Under the pieces are notes generated by a model. That model saw nothing but the letters and a program-made list of their open reading frames with translations. It was not told the origin of the DNA and did not search any database. DNA of 64,000 nucleotides, from positions 53,162-117,161 of the forward strand of contig PKUO01000033.1 in NCBI GenBank assembly GCA_002869585.1. The letters run 5' to 3'. This document shows positions 1-9,159 of this stretch, one piece after another. A program made the position numbers and the translations under genes. Numbering within the stretch: the first letter of the stretch is position 1; each line of letters starts with the position of its first letter. Source of the DNA: Sedimenticola sp. GTDB lineage: Bacteria > Pseudomonadota > Gammaproteobacteria > Chromatiales > Chromatiaceae.

Positions 1-210
1 CAGCTTGAAAGGTGTATCCAGTCGGATGCTGCGAAAGGTACGCCCTGATCTCCAGCAAAGATATTACAAGGGTGTCCTATGGTCGCCATCGTACTTTGCA
101 GCCTCCTGCGGGGGAGCGCCAATCAGCATCATTCGCCAGTACATCGAACAGCAGCAAACTCCCGGATAGCTGATCGCGCCTTATATCCCCGCCCTGAACG
201 ACGGGGCTTT
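1..210 (+). mobile_element. IS200/IS605-type element, right end only
   Basis: The window opens inside an insertion sequence. It holds the 3' end of a Y1-type tnpA gene (2-169), then about 40 bp of non-coding right end. That end contains a subterminal hairpin at 187-206 (CCCCGCC / GACGGGG, one mismatch) followed by GCTTTACGGCGC, the usual layout of IS200/IS605 right ends, which transpose as single strands and have no terminal inverted repeats. The exact right boundary is uncertain, anywhere from about 207 to 235. No tnpB follows, so this is either an IS200-like element with tnpA alone or one with tnpB on its unseen left side. Confidence 0.75.
2..169 (+). CDS. tnpA: IS200/IS605 family transposase TnpA, C-terminal part (partial)
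   Basis: Read in frame from base 2, this gives 55 codons ending in TAG at 167-169. The peptide includes SRMLRKVRPDL, GVLWSPSYFAASCGGAP and IIRQYIEQQ. This is the conserved C-terminus of Y1 (HUH) transposases of the IS200/IS605 family, which cut and rejoin single-stranded DNA. The Tyr of QYIEQQ sits where the family's nucleophilic tyrosine lies; the HUH motif would be upstream, outside the window. The 5' part is missing only because the window starts here, so whether the whole gene is intact cannot be judged. Confidence 0.8.
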   Translation, partial: SLKGVSSRMLRKVRPDLQQRYYKGVLWSPSYFAASCGGAPISIIRQYIEQQQTPG

Positions 211-254
211 ACGGCGCATTGGGTAAAAGCATAATTTTAAAAATTTGATTTTTT

Positions 255-557
255 ATGTCGATCGATAATTTTCATTGTCCCTCTTGCAATCAAAGGATTG
301 ATGGCTGGATTGTACGGCGCAGTGAATTCGACTGCCCGGCCTGTGGCGCAACGTATGAGTCAAACTACAAAGTATCGTTGCGCAGAGCGATCTGGGCTGG
401 GCTTAGCGGCTGGCTGTTGGGTCTGCTGTTAGCTTGGTTCGTTACTGGAGTCTGGCAAAAGGCGCTTGTTGTGGCCCTGGAACTGGGTGTGCTGGGTGCT
501 CTTGCGCTTGCCGTGCTTGTTAATCGGTTCTCTGTGAAAATTACAGCGGTTGAATAA
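255..557 (+). CDS. Small zinc-ribbon membrane protein of unknown function
   Basis: 100 aa. The first 35 residues carry two CxxC pairs (CPSC near residue 8 and CPAC near residue 28), a typical zinc ribbon. Two hydrophobic stretches follow (about 47-66 and 71-90), so a cytosolic zinc ribbon on a two-helix membrane hairpin is likely. The stop lies 3 bases before the ArfB start codon, so the two genes are probably cotranscribed. I do not recognise the family; role unknown. The region just upstream (210-254) is AT-rich and may hold its promoter. Confidence 0.6.
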   Translation: MSIDNFHCPSCNQRIDGWIVRRSEFDCPACGATYESNYKVSLRRAIWAGLSGWLLGLLLAWFVTGVWQKALVVALELGVLGALALAVLVNRFSVKITAVE

Positions 558-562
558 TCCCC

Positions 563-979
563 ATGCTGCAACTATCTGAACAGGTGGAAATTCCCGATAG
601 TGAGATCGAGATCAATGCCATTCGCGCCCAGGGGGCGGGTGGCCAGAATGTCAACAAGGTCTCATCGGCGGTCCATTTGCGGTTTGATATCAACGCCTCA
701 TCGCTGCCGGATTTCTATAAGGAGAGACTGCTGGCACTGCGTGATCGGCGTATCTCCAGCGATGGTGTGATTGTCATCAAGGCGCAGAAATTTCGTACTC
801 TTGAGAAAAATAGGGATGATGCCCTGGAGCGTCTCAGACTATTTGTGAAAAGTGCTACGGTCATCAAGAAGGCGCGAAAACCGACCCGGCCAACCAAGGC
901 GTCTCAGCGGCGGCGTCTGGACAGTAAGATAAAGAAGGGAAGGCAGAAGGCCCTCAGAGGCAAGGTGGGGCAGGAGTGA
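563..979 (+). CDS. arfB: Peptidyl-tRNA hydrolase ArfB (YaeJ), ribosome rescue
   Basis: 138 aa, the usual ArfB length. The N-terminal domain has the release-factor motif GGQ in GAGGQNVNK (about residues 25-33). The last 35 residues are rich in Lys and Arg, as in the ArfB tail that enters the empty mRNA channel of stalled ribosomes. ArfB hydrolyses peptidyl-tRNA on ribosomes that lack a stop codon in the A site, as a backup to tmRNA. It starts 5 bases after the stop of the zinc-ribbon gene. The lack of a codon-recognition domain separates it from true release factors. Confidence 0.9.
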   Translation: MLQLSEQVEIPDSEIEINAIRAQGAGGQNVNKVSSAVHLRFDINASSLPDFYKERLLALRDRRISSDGVIVIKAQKFRTLEKNRDDALERLRLFVKSATVIKKARKPTRPTKASQRRRLDSKIKKGRQKALRGKVGQE

Positions 980-1003
980 TAATGTTAAAGTGGCCTAAAT
1001 AAA

Positions 1004-1029
1004 AAAGCCCCGCCTATTGGCGGGGCTTT
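1004..1029 (-). terminator. Rho-independent terminator of the cold-shock gene
   Basis: A perfect 11-bp stem AAAGCCCCGCC / GGCGGGGCTTT with a TATT loop. On the minus strand it is followed by a run of T (six A at 1001-1006 on the plus strand), so it terminates the csp gene read leftward. The symmetric stem may also stop arfB transcription. Confidence 0.85.
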
Positions 1030-1050
1030 CATTACGCAAATTCGTTGTTA

Positions 1051-1254
1051 TTACTGTGGAATAACGTTGACTGCGCTAGGACCTTTCGGGCCTTTTTCAG
1101 TTTCGAAGGATACGGTCTGTCCTTCGGTCAAGGTCTTGAAGCCGCTTGCCTGGATTGCGGAATGATGAACAAATACGTCATCACTACCATCTGAAGGAGC
1201 GATAAAACCAAAACCTTTACTGTCGTTAAACCACTTTACTGTTCCTGTAGCCAT
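1051..1254 (-). CDS. CspA-family cold-shock protein
   Basis: 67 aa, one cold-shock domain (five-stranded OB-fold). Both RNA-binding motifs are visible: RNP1 as KGFGFI (about residues 13-18) and RNP2 as VFVHHSAI (about 27-34). Such proteins bind single-stranded RNA and melt secondary structure. Transcribed leftward with a strong terminator just after the stop. A stretch of about 290 bp without genes lies upstream; many csp genes have long regulated 5' leaders, but no cold box was identified here. Which paralog (A, C, D, E) cannot be decided from sequence alone. Confidence 0.95.
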   Translation of the reverse strand: MATGTVKWFNDSKGFGFIAPSDGSDDVFVHHSAIQASGFKTLTEGQTVSFETEKGPKGPSAVNVIPQ

Positions 1255-1456
1255 TACGGTTACCTCATTAAATTGTTAAGTTGAATTAGCATGTAGATTG
1301 CTGTTGAGAAATCCGGACGGGATGGCGCTACGCTAATTACTGCGAGGTGCTACCGGAACTACATCATGACAAAAAACTACAATGTTACGGAAGTTAGGAT
1401 AGACCATACGCAAATAAATATCCAGACTTTTTTATAGCGGTATATTTCCGGGTAAT

Positions 1457-1486
1457 GATTCCTGGCATGCCGCAATGCCAGGAATC
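1457..1486. repeat. Perfect 12-bp hairpin in the csp-dctM gap
   Basis: GATTCCTGGCAT pairs exactly with ATGCCAGGAATC around a 6-base loop. It lies 60 bases past the dctM stop (minus strand) and upstream of csp. There is no T run on either side, so it is a terminator-like or mRNA 3'-end hairpin rather than a classic intrinsic terminator. The rest of 1255-1546 shows only AT-rich sequence that may hold the csp promoter and leader. Confidence 0.55.
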
Positions 1487-1546
1487 GTGCTGAGATACCG
1501 ATTTTCCAGAGACTGGCAGGTGTTATCAACCCATTTTTTCTGTGGA

Positions 1547-2938
1547 CTAGCGGCCATATATGACATTGGGCAGCCAGGTTGCCAACTGCGGCCAGAGTGC
1601 CAGCATGCCCAGCGTGATCAGCTGGATGAGGATAAACGGGGCGACACCGAGATAGATGTCGGTGGTCTTGATCTCCACCGGCGCGACCCCCCGCAGGTAG
1701 AACAGCGAGAAGCCAAAGGGTGGTGTCAGGAAGGATGTTTGCAGGTTGAGGGCGATCATCACCCCCAGCCAGACGGGATTGAGCCCCATCGCCAGCAGTA
1801 CCGGTGCAACCAGCGGTACCACCACGAAGGTGATCTCGATGAAATCGAGGATGAAACCGAGAAAAAACATGATCAGCATGACGGTGATCACCGCACCGAC
1901 AACACCGCCAGGGAGATTGCTCAGGATCTCCTGCACCACTTCGTCACCGCCGAATCCCCGAAATACCAGGGAAAACACCGATGCCCCGATCAGGATCAGA
2001 AAAACCATGCTGGATACTTTCGTGGTGCCGCGTATCACCTCTTTGAGAATGGCGAGATTGAATTGCCTTTGCGTGATCGCCAGGAGTATTGCGCCAGCGG
2101 CCCCGACTGAAGCGGCTTCCGTTGGTGTTGCCAGTCCGCCGAGGATCGAGCCTAGAACCGCGACGATCAGAAACAGTGGCGGAAACAGCACCTTGAGTGC
2201 GCGAATGAACAGCTCCTTCTGGTTGATTGCATGGCGCTCCCCTTCCGGGATGGGGGGGACAGCGGAAGGAATGAAAATCGCCACGCCAACGAGATAGAGA
2301 ATATAGAGTCCCACCAGCAGCAGGCCAGGTAGCAAAGCCCCGGCGAACAGATCCCCCACCGAGACGGTATCCGGTGAGTAGATACCCATATCCAGCTGCG
2401 CCTGTTGGTAGGCGGATGACATCACATCACCCAGCAGTACCAGGACAATGGATGGCGGAATGATCTGTCCAAGGGTTCCGGACGCACAGATTGAGCCGGT
2501 AGCAACCTTCGGGTTGTAACCGCGTTTCATCATGGTGGGCAGTGACAGCAGCCCCATGGTGACAACCGTTGCCCCGACAATGCCGGTACTGGCGGCGAGC
2601 AGCATACCCACCACCATCACCGAGATCCCGAGCCCTCCGCGCAGCGGACCGAACAGCATGGCCATGGTGTCGAGCAACTGCTCGGCCACCTTTGAGCGCT
2701 CGAGAGTGATCCCCATGAAAACAAACAGGGGCACCGCTATCAGGGTTTCATTGGTCATTATGCTGTAGAGGCGGTTGGGAATCGCTTCCAGAAATGCCGA
2801 GTCGAATGTGCCGGTCATAATGCCGATAACCGAGAACAGAAGGCCGGTACCCGCCAGTGCAAAGGCCACCGGATAGCCGGATAGCAGCACGATGAATACA
2901 GACCCGAAAAGAATCAGTGGCATGAGTTCAGTCATCAT
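1547..2938 (-). CDS. dctM: TRAP transporter large permease (DctM family)
   Basis: 463 aa, strongly hydrophobic with about a dozen membrane segments, as expected for the DctM subunit that carries the Na+-coupled transport path of tripartite ATP-independent periplasmic transporters. Recognisable parts are SGYPVAFALAG near the N-terminus, the repeated GGLATPTEAASVGA-type motif mid-protein, and the NLQTSFLTPPFGFSLFYLRG block near the C-terminus. Its start codon overlaps the stop of dctQ, so the two are translationally coupled. No periplasmic binding protein gene (dctP) is present on either side, so the substrate cannot be inferred; dicarboxylates, other organic acids or mannitol-like solutes are all possible. 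Confidence 0.92.
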   Translation of the reverse strand: MMTELMPLILFGSVFIVLLSGYPVAFALAGTGLLFSVIGIMTGTFDSAFLEAIPNRLYSIMTNETLIAVPLFVFMGITLERSKVAEQLLDTMAMLFGPLRGGLGISVMVVGMLLAASTGIVGATVVTMGLLSLPTMMKRGYNPKVATGSICASGTLGQIIPPSIVLVLLGDVMSSAYQQAQLDMGIYSPDTVSVGDLFAGALLPGLLLVGLYILYLVGVAIFIPSAVPPIPEGERHAINQKELFIRALKVLFPPLFLIVAVLGSILGGLATPTEAASVGAAGAILLAITQRQFNLAILKEVIRGTTKVSSMVFLILIGASVFSLVFRGFGGDEVVQEILSNLPGGVVGAVITVMLIMFFLGFILDFIEITFVVVPLVAPVLLAMGLNPVWLGVMIALNLQTSFLTPPFGFSLFYLRGVAPVEIKTTDIYLGVAPFILIQLITLGMLALWPQLATWLPNVIYGR

Positions 2939-3504
2939 CAGATCTCCCCCATCTCTGGATCAGTCGGATAAGGGAGTTTGCCAGTCAGATAAAACAGGTT
3001 GGTGAGAAAAATGACAAAACCCTGCAGGGTGAGCAGTACCGCCATCACCATGATCACGGTCTTGAGCAGAAACACCGCTGGAATACCGCCTGCCTCCTGG
3101 GAGGATTCCATCACCGACCATGCGGCAGCGACGTACTCCCAGCTGATCCAGGTGATGAAGATGCACACCGGCAGCAGCAGAAAAAGTGTGCCCAGCAAGT
3201 CAACCCAGGCCCGAAAGCGAGGCGTGTTGTCGCGATAGAGGATGTCCACCCTGACATGCCCTTCGTGCTTCAGGGTATAGGCGGCGCCCAGCATGAAGAC
3301 CAGTGCATGCATGTAGGTAATGGACTCCTGCATGGCAATCCAGCCGATATTGAACAGGTAGCGGAGGACGACAACGACAAAGGTGACGATCACCATGAGC
3401 AGGGTCAGCCAGGAGATGGCGCGGCCGATCGACTCATTGAGGTTGTCTATCAGTGTCACAATGCGGGGCAGCCCGCCAGATGGTTCTGATGCCTGGTCCA
3501 TCAT
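2938..3504 (-). CDS. dctQ: TRAP transporter small permease (DctQ family)
   Basis: 188 aa with four predicted membrane segments and the family's usual middle region (LFNIGWIAMQE, followed by Y-M-H-A-L-V-F-M-L-G-A-A-Y). DctQ supports DctM and docks the solute receptor. It is the first gene of the dctQM pair and is divergent from hemW, with about 110 bp between the two starts. Another in-frame ATG lies one codon downstream of the chosen start. Confidence 0.9.
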   Translation of the reverse strand: MMDQASEPSGGLPRIVTLIDNLNESIGRAISWLTLLMVIVTFVVVVLRYLFNIGWIAMQESITYMHALVFMLGAAYTLKHEGHVRVDILYRDNTPRFRAWVDLLGTLFLLLPVCIFITWISWEYVAAAWSVMESSQEAGGIPAVFLLKTVIMVMAVLLTLQGFVIFLTNLFYLTGKLPYPTDPEMGEI

Positions 3505-3615
3505 TGCTCCAACATGTTATGTGTTTTTTTGTAGTATGGTTATCGGGTTCTCTGAACCGCTATATCTTAGCAGACCTTTGCGGTTTGTCGGGTCATTTGA
3601 GGTATATTGTTTTGC

Positions 3616-4764
3616 ATGACATTTTTACCAGATCTGCCGCTCTCGCTGTACATCCACATACCCTGGTGTGCGCGTAAATGCCCCTATTGTGATTTTAATT
3701 CTCATCAGATAGAGGGATGCCCCGATGCCCTCGGTTATGTGCGGGCGCTGTTGGTCGATCTGGAGTTTGAGGTGAAACTGATCGGCAGGCGCCAGGTGTC
3801 GACCATCTTTATCGGCGGTGGAACGCCCAGCCTGTTTCCGCCAGAGGCGATACGGACACTGCTGCTGGGGGTGGCGCAACGGGTCGATCTCGCGGCGGAC
3901 GCCGAGATCACCATGGAGGCCAATCCCGGGGCTGTGGAAAAGGAGTGGTTCGACGGATTCCGTGCTGCGGGGGTGAACCGGCTGTCGATCGGTATTCAGA
4001 GCTTCAACGATGCCGCGCTCCTGCAACTGGGCCGAATTCACAACGCCGAGCAGGCCTGTGCAGCCATAGAGCAGGCCGCAAAGAGCGGCTTTGACAGTTT
4101 CAACCTGGACCTGATGTTCGCCCTGCCGGGGCAAACGCCGCCGCAGGCTCTGGAGGACCTGCAGCTGGCGATCGGTTTTTCGCCCGCACACATCTCCTAC
4201 TATCAGCTCACCCTTGAGCCCAATACCCTGTTTCATGCGCAGCCACCGGTTCTGCCCGAGGATGACGATAGCGCCGAGATGCAGGAAGCAGCTCAGCAGC
4301 TGTTGAGCGATGCAGGCTATGCCCAATACGAGGTTTCAGCCTATGCGCGGGCGGGAAAGCAATGCCTGCACAATCTCAACTACTGGCTGTTCGGGGACTA
4401 TCTTGGGATTGGCGCTGGGGCGCATGGCAAACTGTCCGATGCGCAGGGTGTCAGGCGGCGTTGGCGAATCAGGCATCCCCAGGCGTATCTCGACGCTGCA
4501 GGTGATCCGGCGGCTGTTGCCGGCGAACGCATCCTGGCGCGCAATGACCTGATCCTGGAATTCATGATGAATGCACTGCGACTGAATCAGGGCTTCACGA
4601 CCGATATCTTTCATGCCCGCACCGGAATTTCGTTCCGGGAAATCGAGCCATTACTGGATAGGGCGCTGGAGCGAAAACTGCTCTGCATGGATGGCGACAA
4701 AATTATGACAACTCCAGATGGGCAGCTCTATCTCAATGATTTACTGGAAGATTTCTGTTTGTAA
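3616..4764 (+). CDS. hemW: HemW, heme chaperone (radical SAM; coproporphyrinogen III oxidase-like)
   Basis: 382 aa from ATG 3616, chosen over an in-frame TTG at 3607 because LPLSLYIHIPWC is the usual N-terminus. The radical SAM motif CARKCPYC (CxxxCxxC; Cys18, 22 and 25) binds the 4Fe-4S cluster; GGGTPSLF follows in the SAM-binding region. HemW proteins resemble HemN but lack its extra N-terminal segment, and are heme chaperones rather than proven oxidases. The C-terminal HemN-C domain is present. Monocistronic between divergent dctQM and the DUF3135 gene. Confidence 0.92.
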   Translation: MTFLPDLPLSLYIHIPWCARKCPYCDFNSHQIEGCPDALGYVRALLVDLEFEVKLIGRRQVSTIFIGGGTPSLFPPEAIRTLLLGVAQRVDLAADAEITMEANPGAVEKEWFDGFRAAGVNRLSIGIQSFNDAALLQLGRIHNAEQACAAIEQAAKSGFDSFNLDLMFALPGQTPPQALEDLQLAIGFSPAHISYYQLTLEPNTLFHAQPPVLPEDDDSAEMQEAAQQLLSDAGYAQYEVSAYARAGKQCLHNLNYWLFGDYLGIGAGAHGKLSDAQGVRRRWRIRHPQAYLDAAGDPAAVAGERILARNDLILEFMMNALRLNQGFTTDIFHARTGISFREIEPLLDRALERKLLCMDGDKIMTTPDGQLYLNDLLEDFCL

Positions 4765-4870
4765 TTGGTCATTAAGTGTAGGATAGGAATCTCTGTCTGC
4801 GACAGGGCCAATCGCTTTATGCTAGGCTCTGAGTGTGTACTCGGACAACGCTGTAGAGGAGGTCTTTCAG

Positions 4871-5242
4871 ATGCAGAAAGATCCAGCATTTGATCTGGCG
4901 GAGATGGATTTCAAAAAGTGGTCTGATCTTGCAAAAAACGACCCTGAATCCTTCGAGGTCATGCGCCAGGCGGCTATTGAAGAGGTTATCCAGGGTGCTC
5001 CAGCCAGCCAGCAGTCAAGGCTCAGAGGCCTGCAGTGGCGCATTGACCAGGAGCGGCGCCGGGCTGCCAATCCCCTTGCGGCCTGTATGCGAATCTCCAG
5101 CATGATGTGGAATGCCCTGGTGGGATCCGGCGGTTTGCTTGAGAATATGCGCGAACTCACCCTGGATAGTGATGCCCCGATTCAACCGAAACGCCAGCAG
5201 GCAAAGGGTAAAATTCTTGAGTTCTGCCGGTCTGGTGAATAA
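4871..5242 (+). CDS. DUF3135 domain protein
   Basis: 123 aa from ATG 4871. The start was chosen for the strong ribosome site AGAGGAGG (4855-4862) and because the family begins close to [24 protein letters not shown] start at 4835 is possible but has no such site. A small, helix-rich cytosolic protein found mainly in gammaproteobacteria; function unknown. A short Arg-rich stretch (QERRRAANP) could touch nucleic acid, but this is only a guess. Confidence 0.75.
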   Translation: MQKDPAFDLAEMDFKKWSDLAKNDPESFEVMRQAAIEEVIQGAPASQQSRLRGLQWRIDQERRRAANPLAACMRISSMMWNALVGSGGLLENMRELTLDSDAPIQPKRQQAKGKILEFCRSGE

Positions 5243-5342
5243 TCTCCAAAGGGCTTGCGAACCGTCAGAAACTGATCTATCATGCGCCGTTTTCCCGCCG
5301 TCATTGGGACGGACGGAAGGTTCTGGTTTTATAGAGGCTACC

Positions 5343-5546
5343 ATGAAAGCGGACATTCACCCCAATTACACCGATATCAAAGTTGTCTGCAGCTGCGGTA
5401 ATGAATTCATGACCCGTTCCACAATGGGCGAGGATCTGCACGTGGAAGTTTGCTCCGCCTGCCATCCCTTTTATACCGGCAAGCAGAAAATGCTCGATAC
5501 GGCAGGTCGTGTAGACAAGTTCCGCAAGCGTTATTCACGCGGATAA
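5343..5546 (+). CDS. rpmE: 50S ribosomal protein L31
   Basis: 67 aa from ATG 5343. An upstream open frame in phase (from 5112) is not part of the protein, since L31 starts with MKADIHPNY. Four cysteines in two pairs (Cys16/18 and Cys37/40) make the zinc-binding C+ type; zinc-starved cells would use a C- paralog, not seen here. L31 bridges the 50S and 30S subunits. A GAGG ribosome site lies a few bases before the start, and a strong intrinsic terminator follows. Confidence 0.97.
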   Translation: MKADIHPNYTDIKVVCSCGNEFMTRSTMGEDLHVEVCSACHPFYTGKQKMLDTAGRVDKFRKRYSRG

Positions 5547-5580
5547 TATCTCAGGGGTCAGCGCGGTTGACCGCACCCTG

Positions 5581-5607
5581 AAAAAGGCACCTTACGGGTG
5601 CCTTTTT
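5581..5607 (+). terminator. Rho-independent terminator after rpmE
   Basis: An 11-bp stem AAAAAGGCACC / GGTGCCTTTTT with a TTACG loop, ending in a T run. It separates rpmE from the malic enzyme gene. Confidence 0.92.
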
Positions 5608-5657
5608 GTTTTCCAGCCCATGGATAATCTGGCAAAAGAGTTTGGGAGAGAGAATCG

Positions 5658-6932
5658 ATGACCGAGAAAGATGTGCCCCAGCATGCAGACAGTGCAATTA
5701 ACGAGGCGGCTCTGAAATATCATGCCGAACCTCGTCCCGGGAAAATCAGTGTAACGGTTACCAAGCCAACGGATACTCAGCGAGATCTGGCCCTGGCTTA
5801 TACCCCGGGTGTCGCCGAGCCTGTCCGGCAGATCCACAAGGATCCCGAGGCGGCCTATCTGTATACCGCCAAGAGTAACCTGGTTGGGGTGATCACTGAT
5901 GGCACTGCAGTCCTGGGTCTGGGCAATGTGGGCGCTCTGGCGGGTAAACCGGTCATGGAAGGCAAGGGCGTCCTGTTCAAGAAATTTGCCGATATCGATG
6001 TATTCGATATCGAGGTCAATGCCGATCACCCCCAGGAGTTCATCGAAACGGTGATGCGGATTGCCCCTACCTTTGGCGGCATCAATCTGGAGGATATCGC
6101 TGCGCCCCATTGCTTTGAGATTGAAGCGGCGCTGATCGAGCAGCTCGACATCCCGGTTTTTCACGATGATCAACACGGTACCGCGATCATTATCGCGGCT
6201 GGCCTGCTGAATGCATTGGAACTGCAGGGCAAGAAGCTCGAAGATTCCAAGATAGTAGTGCTGGGTGCGGGGGCTGCGGGGATTGCCTCGGTACGTCTGC
6301 TGATGGCCATGGGGGCACATAGAAAAAACATCTATGTTGTTGATAGGAATGGGATTATTCATGTTGCTCGCAAGGACCTGAACCCCTACAAGTGGGGTGT
6401 GGCCGCGGATACTGAAAGGCGTACTCTGGCTGACGCTATGCAGGATGCGGATGTCTTTATCGGTGTTTCCGGTCCTGATCTGGTCAGTCCCGAAATGATT
6501 GCGGCGATGGCGCCAAAACCGATCGTGTTTGCCTTGTCGAACCCGGTGCCGGAGATTCGTCCGGAAGTAGCGAACAAGGTGCGTGATGACATCGTCATGG
6601 CCACCGGTCGCAGCGACTATCCCAATCAGGTCAACAATGTGCTTGGTTTCCCCTTTATCTTCCGTGGCGCGCTGGATGTGCGGGCGTCAAGAATCAATGA
6701 GGATATGCAGATCGCCACGGTCAATGCCCTGAAGGAACTGACTCATCAGGCGGTGCCGCAATCCGTGCTGGATGCCTATGGCCTGGAGCATCTGGAGTTC
6801 GGTCCTGACTATATTATTCCCAAACCGCTTGATCCCCGCCTGAAGCAGGCCATTTCCGCTGCGGTGGCTAAGGCTGCCGTCGAGTCTGGCGTGGCGCGTC
6901 TGCCCTACCCCGCTGACTATCCCAGTAGTTAG
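5658..6932 (+). CDS. Malic enzyme, short form (malate to pyruvate + CO2)
   Basis: 424 aa. Decarboxylates malate to pyruvate with NAD or [15 protein letters not shown] (about residues 48-58) is the N-terminal catalytic region; [10 protein letters not shown] (about 170-179) is part of the metal/substrate site; [10 protein letters not shown] (about 199-208) is the dinucleotide-binding loop. It lacks the C-terminal phosphotransacetylase-like domain of long MaeB enzymes (about 750 aa). Its coenzyme cannot be told from sequence. It stands alone between two intrinsic terminators, 320 bp before citrate synthase. It could supply NAD(P)H and pyruvate from succinyl-CoA made by the methylmalonyl-CoA genes at the window's right end. 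Confidence 0.92.
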   Translation: MTEKDVPQHADSAINEAALKYHAEPRPGKISVTVTKPTDTQRDLALAYTPGVAEPVRQIHKDPEAAYLYTAKSNLVGVITDGTAVLGLGNVGALAGKPVMEGKGVLFKKFADIDVFDIEVNADHPQEFIETVMRIAPTFGGINLEDIAAPHCFEIEAALIEQLDIPVFHDDQHGTAIIIAAGLLNALELQGKKLEDSKIVVLGAGAAGIASVRLLMAMGAHRKNIYVVDRNGIIHVARKDLNPYKWGVAADTERRTLADAMQDADVFIGVSGPDLVSPEMIAAMAPKPIVFALSNPVPEIRPEVANKVRDDIVMATGRSDYPNQVNNVLGFPFIFRGALDVRASRINEDMQIATVNALKELTHQAVPQSVLDAYGLEHLEFGPDYIIPKPLDPRLKQAISAAVAKAAVESGVARLPYPADYPSS

Positions 6933-6942
6933 TTAATTGCTG

Positions 6943-6975
6943 TAAATAAGGCGTCGGATAAAGACGCCTTATTTA
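6943..6975 (+). terminator. Hairpin terminator after malic enzyme
   Basis: Perfect 13-bp stem TAAATAAGGCGTC / GACGCCTTATTTA with a 7-base loop. The 3' arm carries the T-rich stretch expected of an intrinsic terminator. The rest of 6976-7184 shows no gene; it becomes AT-rich toward the gltA promoter. Confidence 0.8.
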
Positions 6976-7184
6976 CTCTGTTTGGTGTTTTCTTGTCTTG
7001 GCGGTTGCCTGGGTCGCGCCACCCTCCCGGGTTTGTCTCCCTCCAGAGTTGGTCTATTATTGCTGTTTACTAAGTTGCTGCCGGACCTGTGGGTTTTTGG
7101 CTGTGAAGTTGTTTTCATCGTGCAATGCCCATTAAAACAATTCTAAAAATAATTGGATAATTGTCCTAATATATTTTTTCGGGG

Positions 7185-7213
7185 TTGTTTGGTGCTATCC
7201 TGTCTGTTATAAA
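7185..7213 (+). promoter_or_regulatory. Candidate sigma-70 promoter of gltA
   Basis: TTGTTT (7185-7190), 17 bases, then TATAAA (7208-7213). Transcription would start near 7220, leaving a leader of about 35 bases to ATG 7255. This also argues against translation from the in-frame ATG at 7213, which lies inside the -10 box. Confidence 0.5.
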
Positions 7214-7254
7214 TGCACTCCCGGTCGCTGTTTATGGTAGGAGAAAATATTTTT

Positions 7255-8550
7255 ATGGCTGACAAAACATTAACACTGAAGAACAACGGCAACGGTAAAT
7301 CAACTGAGCTGCGGCTGATCAGCGGTACCGAAGGGCCGGATGTGATGGATATCTCCTCTCTCTACCGGGAAATGGGCATTTTTACCTATGATCCGGTGTT
7401 TGTCGCAACAGCCAGTTGTCATAGCTCGATCACCTATATCGATGGTGATGAGGGTATTTTGCGCTATCGGGGTTATCCCATCGAACAACTGGCGCGCAGC
7501 AGTAACTTTCTCGAAGTGGCCTACCTGTTGTTGTACGGTGAATTGCCTTCAGAGTCGCAGTTCAATGAGTTTCAGGAGATCATTCGCTATCACACCATGA
7601 TCAAGGAGACGCTGAAGAGCTTCTTTGACGGCTTCCATTACGATGCCCATCCGATGGGAATCATGGTCGGTGTAGTCGGTTCGTTGTCCGCCTTCTATCA
7701 CGATTCACTGGATATCCATAATCCGCGGCACCGGGAAATCTCGGCACACCGCATGATCGCGAAGATGCCGACCATAGCCGCCGCCAGCTACAAGCATAAT
7801 ATCGGGGAACCCTTCATGTACCCGCGCAATGATCTGGATTATTGTGGCAACTTTCTGCACATGATGTTTGCCACCCCGTGCGAGGATTATGAGCCTGATC
7901 CGATTGCAGTGAAAGCGATGAATCTGCTGTTCATTCTGCACGCCGATCACGAACAGAATGCCAGTAACTCAACGGTTCGTCTCTCGGGCAGTTCCCAGGC
8001 CAACCCCTTCGCCTGTATCGCTGCCGGTATTGCCTCCTTGTGGGGGCCGGCCCATGGCGGGGCCAACGAGGCGGTGCTGAATATGCTGCAGGAGATCGGT
8101 GATGTTTCGCAGATCGACAAATACATCGCCAAGGCTAAGGATAAAGATGACAGTTTCCGCCTGATGGGATTTGGTCATCGGGTGTATAAGAACTTTGACC
8201 CGCGCGCCACGATTATCCGCGAAGTCTGTCACGAGGTGCTGGAGAAACTCGCGGACAGCAATAATCCGATGTTCGAACTAGCGCGACGCCTGGAAGAGGT
8301 GGCGTTGGAGGATGACTACTTCGTCGAGCGCAAGCTCTATCCCAACGTCGATTTCTACTCAGGCATCATTTACCGCGCACTGGGTATCCGCAACAACATG
8401 TTTACGGTGATGTTTGCGATCGCACGTACGGTAGGTTGGGTCGCCCACTGGATGGAGATGATGTCCGATCCGGAGCAGCGTATCGGTCGGCCAAGACAGA
8501 TCTATACCGGCGCAGGCGAGCGAGACTATGTGCCGTTCTCCAAACGCTGA
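7255..8550 (+). CDS. gltA: Citrate synthase (type II)
   Basis: 431 aa from ATG 7255 (MADKTLTL), close to the E. coli length of 427. Condenses oxaloacetate and acetyl-CoA to citrate. The catalytic His regions are visible in [11 protein letters not shown] and [13 protein letters not shown], with the catalytic Asp in the C-terminal part. The N-terminal extension with a beta-domain is typical of the hexameric, NADH-inhibited type II enzymes of gammaproteobacteria; allostery itself is inferred. Its last 25 bases overlap the 3' end of the convergent gene at 8526. Confidence 0.96.
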   Translation: MADKTLTLKNNGNGKSTELRLISGTEGPDVMDISSLYREMGIFTYDPVFVATASCHSSITYIDGDEGILRYRGYPIEQLARSSNFLEVAYLLLYGELPSESQFNEFQEIIRYHTMIKETLKSFFDGFHYDAHPMGIMVGVVGSLSAFYHDSLDIHNPRHREISAHRMIAKMPTIAAASYKHNIGEPFMYPRNDLDYCGNFLHMMFATPCEDYEPDPIAVKAMNLLFILHADHEQNASNSTVRLSGSSQANPFACIAAGIASLWGPAHGGANEAVLNMLQEIGDVSQIDKYIAKAKDKDDSFRLMGFGHRVYKNFDPRATIIREVCHEVLEKLADSNNPMFELARRLEEVALEDDYFVERKLYPNVDFYSGIIYRALGIRNNMFTVMFAIARTVGWVAHWMEMMSDPEQRIGRPRQIYTGAGERDYVPFSKR

Positions 8551-9149
8551 TCACTCTCCTCCAGCAGATTCTGCAGATTAGCCAGGGACGCCCCTTTATC
8601 CGGGCGTCCGTGCAGACTGCTCAAGGGCGGGTTTTTAATGGCGTTATACGCCAGAACAATCAATTCTATTGCAATATCTCCGGCCCTGAAGCTGAAGCAT
8701 GGATGCTTAAGGGAGCGGCCTTTGGGATAGTGCAGCACCACCTCTGACTCCTTCCAGGTGATTTTCTGATCAAGCAAAAAGAAGATCACCTCTTCCGCTG
8801 AATCGCAGAACAGAAAAAGCTGCACCGGGCTCTGTTCATCTGCCGTGCCACTGAGTACATCCCCGGTCAGTCTGGGTTGAAATCTCTCCAGCATCTGCAT
8901 GGCGTTGACTGCCTGTTGCCGGAGTTTTCGCAGGGCGTTGGGTTGCCGATCGGACTGAAAGATCGCCTGATACTCTTTCAGGGCCAGCTCTATCTCCTGG
9001 TTGTCCGGCAGATTGCGGCGATTATTGTCTGCGCCCAGGTGCCGCGCGGCCTTGCTACGCGCCTCGTCATAGCTGAGATAACGCTGCTCGGCGAGTATGC
9101 GTGCCGCCTGCAGAGCGATCTGGTGGCGCAGATCTGAGGTTCTTGACAT
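8526..9149 (-). CDS. Conserved protein of unknown function next to PBP1A
   Basis: 207 aa from ATG 9149; homology-like sequence begins at [18 protein letters not shown], and upstream in-frame codons overlap PBP1A. The start lies 10 bases past the PBP1A stop, so it is probably cotranscribed with it. The N-terminal half is Arg/Gln-rich and helical ([16 protein letters not shown]); the C-terminal half alternates strands and helices. No catalytic motif was recognised. Its 3' end overlaps gltA by 25 bp tail to tail. Similar proteins of unknown function seem to accompany sulfur-oxidising gammaproteobacteria, but this is recollection only. Confidence 0.65.
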   Translation of the reverse strand: MSRTSDLRHQIALQAARILAEQRYLSYDEARSKAARHLGADNNRRNLPDNQEIELALKEYQAIFQSDRQPNALRKLRQQAVNAMQMLERFQPRLTGDVLSGTADEQSPVQLFLFCDSAEEVIFFLLDQKITWKESEVVLHYPKGRSLKHPCFSFRAGDIAIELIVLAYNAIKNPPLSSLHGRPDKGASLANLQNLLEESDQRLENGT

Positions 9150-9159
9150 GACCAGGGTC

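Noticed and set aside
4835-4870. N-terminal extension of the DUF3135 protein from GTG 4835
   Set aside because: It would place the AGAGGAGG ribosome site inside the coding region, and the family starts near the ATG at 4871.
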